Shown: positions 1 through 7,817, numbered from the stretch's first letter. The stretch: DNA of 48,880 nt from an uncultured Bacteroidales bacterium (GCA_946186495.1 CAMHNQ010000017.1:1-48880); one strand, 5' to 3'. Notes: generated by a model not told the origin, from the sequence alone. Numbers and translations: made by a program.

Positions 1-1377
1 GTCGAGCGGATAGTAAAGCACGGGTTTGTCGGTGCGCCAGCAGTGCGGGTAGTTGTGGGTGTGCTTCTCGCTCTTGAAAAGCTTGCCCTGCTCCTTCAGC
101 ATCACCACGATATCCACGTCCAAGGATTTGTCCTTCTCGGTCTTGGTGGGATCGTAGGCGTTCTTCACGAACTGGCCGGCATAGGGACGGTAAGCCTCCA
201 CGTCCATGCAGTTTTGGACAAATTCGGGGTCGAGGTCCTCGATGCGGTAGAACTTGCCGGTGCGATCGACCATCGGTTGGCTGATGCCGTCCTTGTCGAT
301 CATCACAAGCGGCGGGATGCCGGCGGCGGCGGCCACGCGCTTGTCGTCGGCGCCGAACGTCGGGGCGATGTGCACGATGCCGGTACCGTCTTCCGTGGTG
401 ACATAGTCGCCGGGGATGATGCGGAAGGCACCCTCACCGGGGTTCACCCACGGGATGAGCTGCTCGTAGGAGATGCCCACGAGATCTTTGCCCTTGAACT
501 CCTTCACGACCTCCGGAGCCTCTTTGAACATCGTGCCCACCAACGCCTTGGCCATCAGGATGTAGCAAGGCTGTTCGTTGTAAGGATGCACGGTCTTCAG
601 CAGCACGTAGTCGATGTTCGGACCCACGCACAGAGCCGTGTTGCTCGGAAGCGTCCACGGGGTGGTCGTCCACGCGATGGCATACGTGGGCATCGGGTCG
701 TTGGCGTTAATGGCCAATTGCTCGTTGCCGTTCACTAACTTGAACAGCGCAACGCAGGTGAGGTCTTTCACGTCACGGTAGCAGCCGGGCAGGTTGAGCT
801 CGTGGGAGCTGAGGCCGGTGCCGGCGGCGGGGGAGTAGGGCTGGATGGAGTAGCCCTTATAGAGCAGACCTTTCTTGTAAAGCTCTGAAAGCAAATACCA
901 TACAGTTTCGATATACTTGTTGTCGAAGGTGATGTAGGGGTGTTCAAGATCGACCCAGTAGCCCATTTCGCGGGTGAGGTCGTCCCATTTGTCCTTGAAT
1001 TTCATCACCTCGCGGCGGCAGGCCTTGTTGTAGTCTTCCACGGAGATCTTCTTGCCAATGTCCTCCTTGGTGATGCCGAGGGTCTTCTCCACGCCGAGCT
1101 CCACGGGCAGTCCGTGCGTGTCCCAGCCACCCTTACGTCCGACGTACTTGCCGGTGAGGGTCTGGTAGCGGCAGACGATGTCCTTGATGGTGCGGGCCAT
1201 CACGTGGTGGATGCCGGGCATGCCGTTGGCGGACGGCGGTCCCTCAAAGAAGACGAACCGTTCGTGTCCCTCGCGGGTGGATAAACTCTTGGCGAACACA
1301 TCGTGCTCCTCCCAAAACTTGCGCATCTCTTCCCCAATATTCGGAAGATTAAGACCTTTGTATTCAGTATATTTCAT
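1..1377 (-). CDS. ileS: Isoleucyl-tRNA synthetase, N-terminal part (cut by window edge)
   Basis: Charges tRNA-Ile with isoleucine in the cytoplasm. The first 459 codons are present, from the ATG at 1377 down to base 1; the rest lies outside the window. The protein opens MKYTEYKGLNLPNIGEEM and continues with the class I catalytic core signature FEGPPSANGMPGIHHVMART, in which GIHH is the local form of the HIGH motif. GWDTHGLPVELGVEK follows. The threonine-rich AWTTTPWTLPSNTA segment marks entry into the CP1 editing domain, and GTGIVHIAPTFGADD lies later in that domain. The sequence resembles the long type-2 IleRS of Bacteroidota rather than the E. coli type. The KMSKS motif and anticodon-binding domain are not in view. 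A TATCTTTG promoter box lies 29-36 bases upstream of the start. Family assignment is secure. Confidence 0.96.
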   Translation of the reverse strand, partial: MKYTEYKGLNLPNIGEEMRKFWEEHDVFAKSLSTREGHERFVFFEGPPSANGMPGIHHVMARTIKDIVCRYQTLTGKYVGRKGGWDTHGLPVELGVEKTLGITKEDIGKKISVEDYNKACRREVMKFKDKWDDLTREMGYWVDLEHPYITFDNKYIETVWYLLSELYKKGLLYKGYSIQPYSPAAGTGLSSHELNLPGCYRDVKDLTCVALFKLVNGNEQLAINANDPMPTYAIAWTTTPWTLPSNTALCVGPNIDYVLLKTVHPYNEQPCYILMAKALVGTMFKEAPEVVKEFKGKDLVGISYEQLIPWVNPGEGAFRIIPGDYVTTEDGTGIVHIAPTFGADDKRVAAAAGIPPLVMIDKDGISQPMVDRTGKFYRIEDLDPEFVQNCMDVEAYRPYAGQFVKNAYDPTKTEKDKSLDVDIVVMLKEQGKLFKSEKHTHNYPHCWRTDKPVLYYPLD

Positions 1378-1405
1378 CGGAGTATAGATTTTTCCAAAAA
1401 ACTTG

Positions 1406-1413
1406 CAAAGATA
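1406..1413 (-). promoter_or_regulatory. -7 promoter box for ileS
   Basis: TATCTTTG on the minus strand matches the Bacteroidota -7 consensus TAnnTTTG and is followed by GCA. It sits about 30 bases upstream of the ileS ATG, leaving a short leader. Confidence 0.65.
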
Positions 1414-1429
1414 CAATTTTTTTGGGATT

Positions 1430-1457
1430 AGTGAGTAGTGAACAGTGATCGGTTCGG
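1430..1457 (+). repeat. 7-bp tandem repeat tract H1
   Basis: Four consecutive 7-bp units in exact register: AGTGAGT, AGTGAAC, AGTGATC, GGTTCGG. The tract lies between ileS and the 152-aa gene. It belongs to the same type of degenerate heptamer tract found at 2308-2349, 2377-2453 and 4491-4518. Confidence 0.6.
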
Positions 1458-1465
1458 GGGCCATT

Positions 1466-1489
1466 ATATTGAGAATCATATTGAGAATC
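1466..1489 (+). repeat. 12-bp direct tandem repeat
   Basis: ATATTGAGAATC occurs twice head to tail. The second copy ends on the last base of the 152-aa gene's stop codon. It may be slippage debris in a non-coding spacer. Confidence 0.6.
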
Positions 1490-1947
1490 TAATCCCCCTG
1501 CATCAAAACAAACAATTCTTGAATCTCTTTTTGTGCCAAAGGGAGCAAGCAGTTGTCCTTCTTCGCCAAAATGGCAGCCCTAATTTGTTCCACGGAGTAA
1601 TCTATTTTCGTCACATTGTTATCATTGTTCAAAATCTTGTACCAATAATGGAACAATCTCATCCTGCATTCAGATCGTCCGTCAGATAAATCACACACAA
1701 ACAAGATAACCTCTTCATAATCATCCCAAAAATCAGAAATAATACTGAGGGTTGTGTTTCGTATCCTTGGATCCATGCCATATCGCCCGACCGTGCTTTT
1801 GGCAAAAACAAAATTATAGACTACACAAGATTCTATGGGAACCTTGTTGAAATAGGCAATATACTCGACCCCTTTGTCGGTCACAAAACGATATTCTCCA
1901 TCAATGCTTTTACTGTACGGATAATGGCTTAACGATTTCAATTCCAC
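1489..1947 (-). CDS. DUF6169-like protein, function unknown
   Basis: A 152-aa cytoplasmic protein without signal peptide or membrane segment. The start is GTG at 1947, giving MELKSLSHYPYSKS. The opening HYPY, the ...FVTDKGVEYIAYF strand, the central LFVCDLSDGRSECRMRLFHYWY block and the late KKDNCLLPLAQKEIQELF helix resemble the small Bacteroidota family I recall as DUF6169, whose members share a D-S/L-x-DGR-x-x-x-R-x-R-x-F core. No function is known to me. The GTG start lies inside the 3' end of the 53-aa gene upstream (38-nt overlap, different frame), so the two are probably translationally coupled from one promoter at 2095-2102. The overlap and sizes resemble a toxin-antitoxin or immunity pair, but that is inference from layout only. 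Confidence 0.7.
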   Translation of the reverse strand: MELKSLSHYPYSKSIDGEYRFVTDKGVEYIAYFNKVPIESCVVYNFVFAKSTVGRYGMDPRIRNTTLSIISDFWDDYEEVILFVCDLSDGRSECRMRLFHYWYKILNNDNNVTKIDYSVEQIRAAILAKKDNCLLPLAQKEIQELFVLMQGD

Positions 1948-2071
1948 GGTTTTTGATTAATGCTTTCATGTCTCCTCCGTTTTCAATGCAGTCAATCATC
2001 GCGTTTTTGTCATCGATGATTTTTTGGAAAAAGGCCCTTGCCTCCTCTTTAGTTTTAATTTTCTTCTTCAT
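1910..2071 (-). CDS. Small 53-aa protein overlapping the DUF6169-like gene
   Basis: The ATG at 2071 opens a 53-codon frame beginning MKKKIKTKEEARAFFQKIID and ending IEIVKPLSVQ at a TAA (1910-1912). The predicted protein is charged and mostly helical, with basic N-terminus, acidic-mixed middle and no cysteine pairs or membrane segment. A good TATTTTTG -7 box lies 24-31 bases upstream and a purine-rich AACGAACT stretch precedes the start, which supports a genuine first gene of a two-gene operon. Its last 38 bases overlap the GTG start of the 152-aa gene. I do not recognise a family with certainty. It may be a partner or regulator of the downstream protein; that is inference. Confidence 0.65.
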   Translation of the reverse strand: MKKKIKTKEEARAFFQKIIDDKNAMIDCIENGGDMKALIKNRGIEIVKPLSVQ

Positions 2072-2094
2072 AGTTCGTTCATTTTTATCGTCTG

Positions 2095-2102
2095 CAAAAA
2101 TA
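2095..2102 (-). promoter_or_regulatory. -7 promoter box for the 53-aa/152-aa pair
   Basis: TATTTTTG on the minus strand, followed by CAGACG, fits TAnnTTTG. It lies 24-31 bases from the ATG at 2071. Confidence 0.6.
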
Positions 2103-2307
2103 CACTTTTTTTAATATCCAAACATTGTTTGATGATTTTTTTAGTTCCCCTCCCCCGCATGCATCTCCCACACCACAAGCACCTCTTCTATACAAAAACT
2201 TATCGCAACTACATATAAATCAATTGCTTATACCCCCCCCCAGAAAGCATAAAAAATCGCACTTTTTTTGCAACGATTCGGGCTTTTTTTCGTTATGAGA
2301 TTAGATA

Positions 2308-2349
2308 ATTAAGAATTAAGAATGATGAATTAAGAATGATGAAAGACGA
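2308..2349 (+). repeat. 7-bp tandem repeat tract H2
   Basis: Six in-register heptamers: ATTAAGA, ATTAAGA, ATGATGA, ATTAAGA, ATGATGA, AAGACGA. Base composition differs from tract H3 next to it but the period is the same. Confidence 0.7.
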
Positions 2350-2376
2350 TAATACGATAAAATCCACCGACTCCCT

Positions 2377-2453
2377 GCTAACTGCTAACTACTAACTAAC
2401 TTGGCCCTTGACCCTATTTCCTTAAACCTTAAACCTTAAACCTTAAACCCTAT
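2377..2453 (+). repeat. 7-bp tandem repeat tract H3, abutting the start codon
   Basis: Eleven in-register heptamers. The first four are GCTAACT, GCTAACT, ACTAACT, AACTTGG. Then come CCCTTGA, CCCTATT, TCCTTAA, three copies of ACCTTAA, and ACCCTAT. The last unit overlaps the first two bases of the ATG at 2452. The GCTAACT/ACTAACT words are the reverse complement of the words in tract H4 at the other end of the gene. Confidence 0.75.
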
Positions 2454-4503
2454 GAAAAACCGCCTCTCCCTTTTCGTGGCCACCCTCGCCACCCTTTTCA
2501 TCACCCTCTCCGCCTCCGCCCAAGGCGAGTGGAAGTGGGCGCATTACTGGAGCAGCGGCGATGGCTCAATTGGCTCATGTTATAATCAGATTACAAATAC
2601 TGCCTTTGACGAAGAAGGAAACATCTATGTTTACGGGAGAATGGGGGGAGATCCGAATTTTGACGGGCTTACATTCCAATTCGTCAACAATGGCACAGTG
2701 CTAAACGCGAATGAATGTTCCATTCTTTTGGCCAAATTTGACACACTGGGGAATATGTTGTGGTATAAGGTGGTGAAAAGCAGCTCGGAAATGGCATTCC
2801 CATTATGGATGGAGATTCGGAACAACAACGTTTACATTTCAGGGAACTGTGGCTTTTATGGAGACCACTCCGATGATTGGCTGTACTATCTAGACACACT
2901 TGTTTATAAACACCAACTCAATACTATTCCTGAAGAACAACAAGAACTGCCATTTAAGGCATACCACAGATGGACTTTTTTTGCCCAATTTGATTTGGAA
3001 GGGAATCTGTTGGAAGACCATTTTGTAGAAGCATATTCAAGAAATTCTTTTTTTAATGGGACGGATTCAATTCGATATGATGAAAACTTGTGTATGAATG
3101 AAATTTGTCCAGTTCACATTGGCTTTGACGGAAGCTTGTATGTGTTTACTCCCATACGATATCGGGGATATGAAAACGAACCATATACTGTGATTGTTGA
3201 TGGAGACACAAATAGGACTTATAATCTATATTTTCCCGGGAATGTGGAGTCTCCCGGTTCTATTAACAATGCTGTTCTTTACAAGTTTTCTAACAATTGG
3301 GATTTGGAATTTGTACGATTTCTAATAGACCATACCGATGGCATCGCTTCTTTATATCCATTTGTAAATGATAGTATTACCCGTTATTATTACCCGCATT
3401 TTAAAGGTATGTCATTTGACGAAGAAGATAACATGTACTTAACAGGTCACATTGAGGTTTATAATAATGAGCAACTGAATTTACAACATCAGTATCCTAT
3501 TCATATATGGTGGGATAGTTTACATTGTCTCACAATAAATGATGTATCGTCTTTGGAAGCAGCGAATTTTATTTTTAAAATAAGCACGGATGGTCATATT
3601 GGTTGGAGCAACCAACTTTTCACACGAGGGACTCAAGATCCAAATTATGGGTTCGCGCGGGCAATTTGGAGACAAAACATCCTCTATGGTAATGATATCT
3701 TTATTCTTGGAGGTGCGGCCTATAATAATGACGACTCTGCCTTGATATATTTTGACTATGATAGCAATCCATTACAACGCTTCCAAGATGAAAGAACAGA
3801 TATATGTTTTTTTGTAAGATATAACAAAGGGAGCGGAGAGTATGTCAATCATGGCATTGTACCATCAGCAGGAGCTGTAGCTGGTATGAGACCTGCTGCA
3901 ATAAATAATAGAGTTTTTGCTATGTCGAAGTACCAAACAAGCGGCTACGGATACCTGCTGTCCGAATGGCGCAATGACGGCTTTTTTATAAAAGCGGACA
4001 CTATATCAAGCAACAATATAATTGATGTAGACAAGTCGATAGGTCCAGTAATAAATGAGGGTGGGTATCTTGTTGTTTCGTTTACAGCAAACTCCTCGGT
4101 GAATCTTGGCAATACCATATCTGTCAACTGCCCGTCAATACATCCTAGTGCTGTTTTCGCCCTTTACCACGACCCCGAGTTCGCCCAGCCCTTCGTCCCC
4201 GACGACTCCGTGGGCATCGAGGATTACCTTGACAGGCGCGAGCGCGACATCTACATTTCTCCCAACCCCACGAGCGGTCCGACTTCTGTGCACGGTTATA
4301 TGTACGGTTACCAGAGCATAGAACTCTATGACCTCCAAGGCCGCAAACTCGCCGACCTGGTGGAGGCATGGCAACCCTCCAATGCCTCAACGATGCAGCC
4401 CATACCGTCGTTTGACCTCTCGCCCTATCCCTCCGGCACGTACCTCGTGAAGATCAACTTCGAGCGAGGGGTGAGCGTGGTGAGGAAAATAGTTAGAAGT
4501 TAG
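2452..4503 (+). CDS. T9SS cargo protein with beta-propeller-like repeats
   Basis: A 683-aa exported protein. Residues 1-24 form a Sec signal peptide ending SASAQG. The body has repeated strand-rich blocks such as AFDEEGNIYVYGRM, LLAKFDTLGNMLWYKVV and MSFDEEDNMYLTGH, the style of SBBP/YVTN-like beta-propeller repeats of surface proteins. Residues about 608-683 form a type-A sorting domain: IYISPNPTSG, IELYDLQGRKL, LSPYPSGTYLVKI and a basic VVRKIVRS end. In known systems this domain directs passage through the T9SS and is cleaved at the surface. Composition is mosaic by my count: 2461-2520 has 40/60 G+C, 3421-3480 has 19/60, 4201-4260 has 34/60. The stop codon TAG lies within a 7-bp repeat tract. 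Ligand or substrate is unknown. Confidence 0.85.
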   Translation: MKNRLSLFVATLATLFITLSASAQGEWKWAHYWSSGDGSIGSCYNQITNTAFDEEGNIYVYGRMGGDPNFDGLTFQFVNNGTVLNANECSILLAKFDTLGNMLWYKVVKSSSEMAFPLWMEIRNNNVYISGNCGFYGDHSDDWLYYLDTLVYKHQLNTIPEEQQELPFKAYHRWTFFAQFDLEGNLLEDHFVEAYSRNSFFNGTDSIRYDENLCMNEICPVHIGFDGSLYVFTPIRYRGYENEPYTVIVDGDTNRTYNLYFPGNVESPGSINNAVLYKFSNNWDLEFVRFLIDHTDGIASLYPFVNDSITRYYYPHFKGMSFDEEDNMYLTGHIEVYNNEQLNLQHQYPIHIWWDSLHCLTINDVSSLEAANFIFKISTDGHIGWSNQLFTRGTQDPNYGFARAIWRQNILYGNDIFILGGAAYNNDDSALIYFDYDSNPLQRFQDERTDICFFVRYNKGSGEYVNHGIVPSAGAVAGMRPAAINNRVFAMSKYQTSGYGYLLSEWRNDGFFIKADTISSNNIIDVDKSIGPVINEGGYLVVSFTANSSVNLGNTISVNCPSIHPSAVFALYHDPEFAQPFVPDDSVGIEDYLDRRERDIYISPNPTSGPTSVHGYMYGYQSIELYDLQGRKLADLVEAWQPSNASTMQPIPSFDLSPYPSGTYLVKINFERGVSVVRKIVRS

Positions 4504-4518
4504 CAGTTAGTAGTTGCG
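4491..4518 (+). repeat. 7-bp tandem repeat tract H4, covering the stop codon
   Basis: Four in-register heptamers: AGTTAGA, AGTTAGC, AGTTAGT, AGTTGCG. They supply the final Arg-Ser codons and the TAG stop of the T9SS cargo gene. Their reverse complements (TCTAACT, GCTAACT, ACTAACT) match tract H3, so the gene is flanked by inverted copies. Confidence 0.75.
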
Positions 4519-4551
4519 CGGGCGGGCGGAGGCTCCCGGTTGTTGCAAATC

Positions 4552-5592
4552 TTACTCTTTCCTATTTTGTTTAGCCAACTTTTTCACTGTGTCAACCTCT
4601 TTGACGAGTTGTTCCGTAGTAGGAAGATATAATTTGTATTCACTGGCGAGTATGGTTTTGTTGTTTTCAGGCAACGTCATTCTCACCAGCGTGTCATTCT
4701 TTTGGGTGCAGAGCAAAATGCCTATGGTGGGATTCTCATCAGGTAGTTTCTCAATGCGGTCGTAGTAATTGACATACATCTGCAATTGTCCCAGGTCCTG
4801 ATGGGTTAGTTTACCCGTTTTCGTCTCAATTATGACAAAACACCTCAATAGACGATTGTAAAATACAAGGTCGACGAAGAATTCATCATCTTCAAGCATT
4901 ATCCGTTTCTGGCGATCTACAAAAGTGAACCCTTTGCCCAGTTCGAGCATAAATTCTGTGAGATGAAACCGGATGGCGTCCTCCAAATCTTTCTCGTAGT
5001 AGCTCGATTTTGGATGCAGACCTAAGAATTCCAGCATCATGGGTTCTTTTATCACCTCTGTAAGTTCTTCCGGGATTCTCTGTTTGCGGGCAACAGCCAG
5101 TACACTCTCCTTATCATTGCTCATAAGCAGACGCTCATAAAGCATGGAATTGATTTGCCGCTCCGTTTCACGTGCCGTCCATGCATTGTTGACCGATTCT
5201 AACTCATAGTACTCCCGCTTGTCGGGATCCTCAATCTGAATCAGCCTACGATATTGACTCCAATTCAATTGCGAACGCACTGTGTTCGCAATTGGGTAAG
5301 TTCTGTAAAACTGACGGCTTTGTTCTAATTGGCGCACACTGAACCCACTTCCATAGTCAGGTTTCAAACGTTTGGAAAGGTTCTTAATAAGGTACGTGCC
5401 ATAGTCCGCGCGCTCTTTCCCTTGTTGTTCTTCTTCAAAGATACGCCTCCCCAAATTCCAATACATCTGCACACGACAGAAATCAACGCTTCGCACGGCA
5501 TTGCTGCGAGCATTTTCGATTATCCGACAGGCATCATGATAAAGCGTGTCGATAGATTCAATTTTCACAAGTTCAGCCTCGTTCTTTTTCAT
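4552..5592 (-). CDS. DUF1016 / YhcG-type PD-(D/E)XK nuclease-like protein
   Basis: A 346-aa protein. Residues about 12-160 match the DUF1016 N-terminal helical domain (YWNLGRRIFEEEQQGKERADYG, LIKNLSKRL, FSVRQLEQSRQFYRTYP, WSQYRRLI). The C-terminal domain has a PD-(D/E)XK-type core: EFFVDLVFYNRLLRCFVIIETKTGKL, with Asp241, Glu256 and Lys258 as candidate catalytic residues, followed by a Q-x4-Y-like segment near QMYVNYYD. Length is normal for the family. Members are often annotated as endonuclease-like and are frequently found near restriction-modification loci, but no methylase or specificity gene is nearby here. It has its own TAAATTTG promoter box and is convergent with the T9SS cargo gene. 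Likely DNA-directed; the biological role is not established. Confidence 0.88.
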   Translation of the reverse strand: MKKNEAELVKIESIDTLYHDACRIIENARSNAVRSVDFCRVQMYWNLGRRIFEEEQQGKERADYGTYLIKNLSKRLKPDYGSGFSVRQLEQSRQFYRTYPIANTVRSQLNWSQYRRLIQIEDPDKREYYELESVNNAWTARETERQINSMLYERLLMSNDKESVLAVARKQRIPEELTEVIKEPMMLEFLGLHPKSSYYEKDLEDAIRFHLTEFMLELGKGFTFVDRQKRIMLEDDEFFVDLVFYNRLLRCFVIIETKTGKLTHQDLGQLQMYVNYYDRIEKLPDENPTIGILLCTQKNDTLVRMTLPENNKTILASEYKLYLPTTEQLVKEVDTVKKLAKQNRKE

Positions 5593-5949
5593 CTCTAAAT
5601 TTTAAAGTTGTTGCCCGCAAATTTACAAAATAAAAGCAAACAAATCAAGAGCCAATGATATTTAACTTGCTAAATATCAAAATAATAAAAGTGACATTTT
5701 TCGTTTGAAAAGTGGTTGTTTTTGGAAAGAAAATGGCAAAGTGTAAAAAATGCACAAAACAGTACTTGTCAGTGCCTCGGATTGACCGCTTGGAATTTTG
5801 GAAGATTTTGTTCGTGAGGGTGCAATTTCCGTTTTCACCCTAACCTCGCCCCGGCATCTACCTCGCGCACGCGGAGATTTCACTTACGGCAAAACACCCG
5901 CCGATTCCCACACCGCCGTGCAAAGCAAAAATCTGACCGTTTTCATAAG
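5593..5949. other. 357-bp intergenic region
   Basis: Contains the promoter of the nuclease gene at 5618-5625 and AT-rich spacer to about 5760, then a GC-richer segment (5800-5900). A 68-codon minus-strand frame (5677-5883) has proline/arginine-rich composition, no ribosome-binding context and no recognisable domain, so it is not called. Otherwise nothing recognisable. Confidence 0.5.
5618..5625 (-). promoter_or_regulatory. -7 promoter box for the DUF1016 nuclease
   Basis: TAAATTTG on the minus strand, 26-33 bases from the ATG at 5592, fits TAnnTTTG. Confidence 0.6.
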
Positions 5950-7746
5950 CTAAACCATTGGGATTTCTTCGTTAAACGCTATCCCGTTCTTATATCGTCC
6001 GGACACGCGGACAACGTGCCGCTTCGCATCCCTGAAGAACACCACCCTTGCACGATTGTCGGACTTTTCCAACAACACGCCACCTTCTACCTGCCAATGT
6101 ATCTCGGCGATGTCCGTGCTGTTGATACGGAAGAAAGGGGATCCCGCACTTTCTTGATGCAAGTTTACGGGCTTAGGCACTATTTCCGTGTAGAAGAATT
6201 TCGCCACGGAGTCTTGGATGGTGTAGAAATAGGGGACAATGTTGCGGTGTTCATCGACGTGGAGGCTGTGCTGGCTCGCGCCCGCCACCGTGAACAGCTG
6301 GTTGCGGACACCGTGCCGGTCAAGGTATTCGTGAATACAGGCGGAACCGTACGTGGGCGACACAATCTTGCTCCAAACGGGCACCGAGAAAGACTGAACC
6401 CACTCCTGCACCTTTTCCGCCATAGGATCCCATACACTAATCGTGACCGGAAGATCTTCCAACGCCCCGTCACGATGTTCCGATGGGCTGGTCTGTTCAG
6501 ACAGGAAACGATGGAGCTGGTTCTTCATCTCGCTCGTCAGCGAAGAGGCCAACAATTTCAAAAATGGCTGCCCGTAGCCGTAAGACACAATGCCGTCCGC
6601 ATCACCGTGAAACGAGATGACGGGTATGCGGCTGTTGGCGAGGATGCATGTGTCGTGTACGGCTCCCCACATATTCGCCACGGCCTTGATGTTGAAAGTC
6701 TCCGTGAATTTCGGGTTCAATTTGGCGATTTTGCCCTCTTGCAGGACGGACTTCGGCCGGTTTACATCTTTCATAAACGCGACATTCAGCGCCGTGATGC
6801 CTCCCGCACTTGTGCCCCACGTGAAAATCCAGTTGGGGTTAATCCTGTAAGTGTCAGCGTGATGTAGCAAATACCGAATGGCGGCGTTCACATCCTGCGT
6901 GGCACGATAGCCCGCACAGTCGATGGCGTTCTTGTAGGGCAGAAAGCCCATGCGGTAGTTGACGGACACGGCCACATAGCCCAAGGAGGCGTAATGGCGG
7001 CACCATTTCACGTAGGTCTCGTCTTGTTTGTCGCCGTTATAGAACGCTCCGCCGTGAATCAGCACCATCAAGGGACGCATGGCGTCGGAATGGTCCTCGG
7101 GCTCGTAAATGTCCATGCACAGCGGGATGACATTTGTGTCGGCCAGCTGCGGAAGCCGTTCCGTGTAGATGGCTGAAAAGGGCTTGTCCTCATCGGGGTA
7201 GCTGCTCCAATAGCCGTTGGCGCGGGCATATTCCACATCGACAGTCTCTTTCACGTGGTAGAGAGAGTCGAGGAGCTGACGGCTGTAGCGCACCGTGTCG
7301 ATTTCGCATCGTTCCAGCGTGAATTTCCGGGGCAATTCCGCGCTCCGGCAATGGCAGATCACCCGGTTCTGACCGAAACGCCAGCGCACTTTGGCGGGGT
7401 GCTGAAGACTCGCGCCCTCCAACGTGCCGCCCTTCCCGTTAGTCGCGATTTCGAAAACCATCGGCTTTGGCTCGGGATTGAGTGAATCAGTCTGAAAAGC
7501 ACTGATTATCAAATTATTGTTGCATATACCATCGATTCTGACTACGATGGTCTTCTCGTGGATTCGGGTCACATAGCAGGCACCACTGTCCAAGGAAAGG
7601 GTGTCCCTGTGGCAGGAAGAGGCCGCTATCGACAGCAGTATGGTGACGATGAAAACAAAGAAGAATCTTTTTCCCCTACGGTCGCAGAAGTATTCTGGAC
7701 TCTCGTAACCTTGGCATATAAAAGGATTTACAATCTTTTTCTTCAT
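5950..7746 (-). CDS. Alpha/beta-hydrolase (carboxylesterase-like), predicted lipoprotein
   Basis: A 598-aa protein from the ATG at 7746; a TTG eight codons upstream is possible but weaker. A hydrophobic stretch ends at ...LLSIAASSC (Cys45), a plausible lipobox, though its basic n-region is unusually long. The hydrolase core is clear: oxyanion-hole motif HGGAF (about 231-235), nucleophile elbow GTSAGG (Ser about 313), acidic residue in HGDADGIV (about 382-384) and a late His in ASQHSLH (about 493-496). The last ~60 residues (INSTDIAEIHWQVEGG...VVRVSGRYKNG) look like a PKD/Ig-type beta-sandwich. This architecture fits esterases that act on acylated carbohydrates or peptides. It is divergent from a GH92 mannosidase with promoters about 30 bp apart, suggesting a shared glycan-related role; the substrate is unknown. 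Confidence 0.85.
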   Translation of the reverse strand: MKKKIVNPFICQGYESPEYFCDRRGKRFFFVFIVTILLSIAASSCHRDTLSLDSGACYVTRIHEKTIVVRIDGICNNNLIISAFQTDSLNPEPKPMVFEIATNGKGGTLEGASLQHPAKVRWRFGQNRVICHCRSAELPRKFTLERCEIDTVRYSRQLLDSLYHVKETVDVEYARANGYWSSYPDEDKPFSAIYTERLPQLADTNVIPLCMDIYEPEDHSDAMRPLMVLIHGGAFYNGDKQDETYVKWCRHYASLGYVAVSVNYRMGFLPYKNAIDCAGYRATQDVNAAIRYLLHHADTYRINPNWIFTWGTSAGGITALNVAFMKDVNRPKSVLQEGKIAKLNPKFTETFNIKAVANMWGAVHDTCILANSRIPVISFHGDADGIVSYGYGQPFLKLLASSLTSEMKNQLHRFLSEQTSPSEHRDGALEDLPVTISVWDPMAEKVQEWVQSFSVPVWSKIVSPTYGSACIHEYLDRHGVRNQLFTVAGASQHSLHVDEHRNIVPYFYTIQDSVAKFFYTEIVPKPVNLHQESAGSPFFRINSTDIAEIHWQVEGGVLLEKSDNRARVVFFRDAKRHVVRVSGRYKNGIAFNEEIPMV

Positions 7747-7809
7747 TATATTCAGACTAAATAAGTTCAATATTCATTACGTAATTTCCGTAACGGAAAA
7801 ATTGGAACG

Positions 7810-7817
7810 CAAAGATA
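7810..7817 (-). promoter_or_regulatory. -7 promoter box for the esterase
   Basis: TATCTTTG on the minus strand, a full match to TAnnTTTG, 64 bases upstream of the ATG at 7746. It is back to back with the GH92 promoter at 7843-7850. Confidence 0.6.

Larger units (their letters stand above)
2072..2451. other. 380-bp intergenic region with repeats
   Basis: Divergent spacer. It holds the minus-strand promoter of the small-gene pair (2095-2102), a run of nine C (2233-2241), and two 7-bp repeat tracts (2308-2349 and 2377-2453), the second of which runs right into the ATG of the next gene. No convincing ORF or RNA was seen. A 64-codon plus-strand frame here starts inside the reverse complement of the 53-aa gene and is not credible. 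Confidence 0.6.

Noticed and set aside
1-738. 231-codon plus-strand ORF at the window start
   Set aside because: Antisense of ileS, whose catalytic and editing motifs are clear on the minus strand.
2377-4518. Insertion sequence with terminal inverted repeats around the T9SS cargo gene
   Set aside because: The inverted heptamers are short and degenerate, there is no transposase and no visible target-site duplication; reported as repeats and a possible cassette instead.
5677-5883. 68-codon minus-strand ORF in the nuclease-esterase spacer
   Set aside because: No promoter or start context, no homology I recognise, biased composition.
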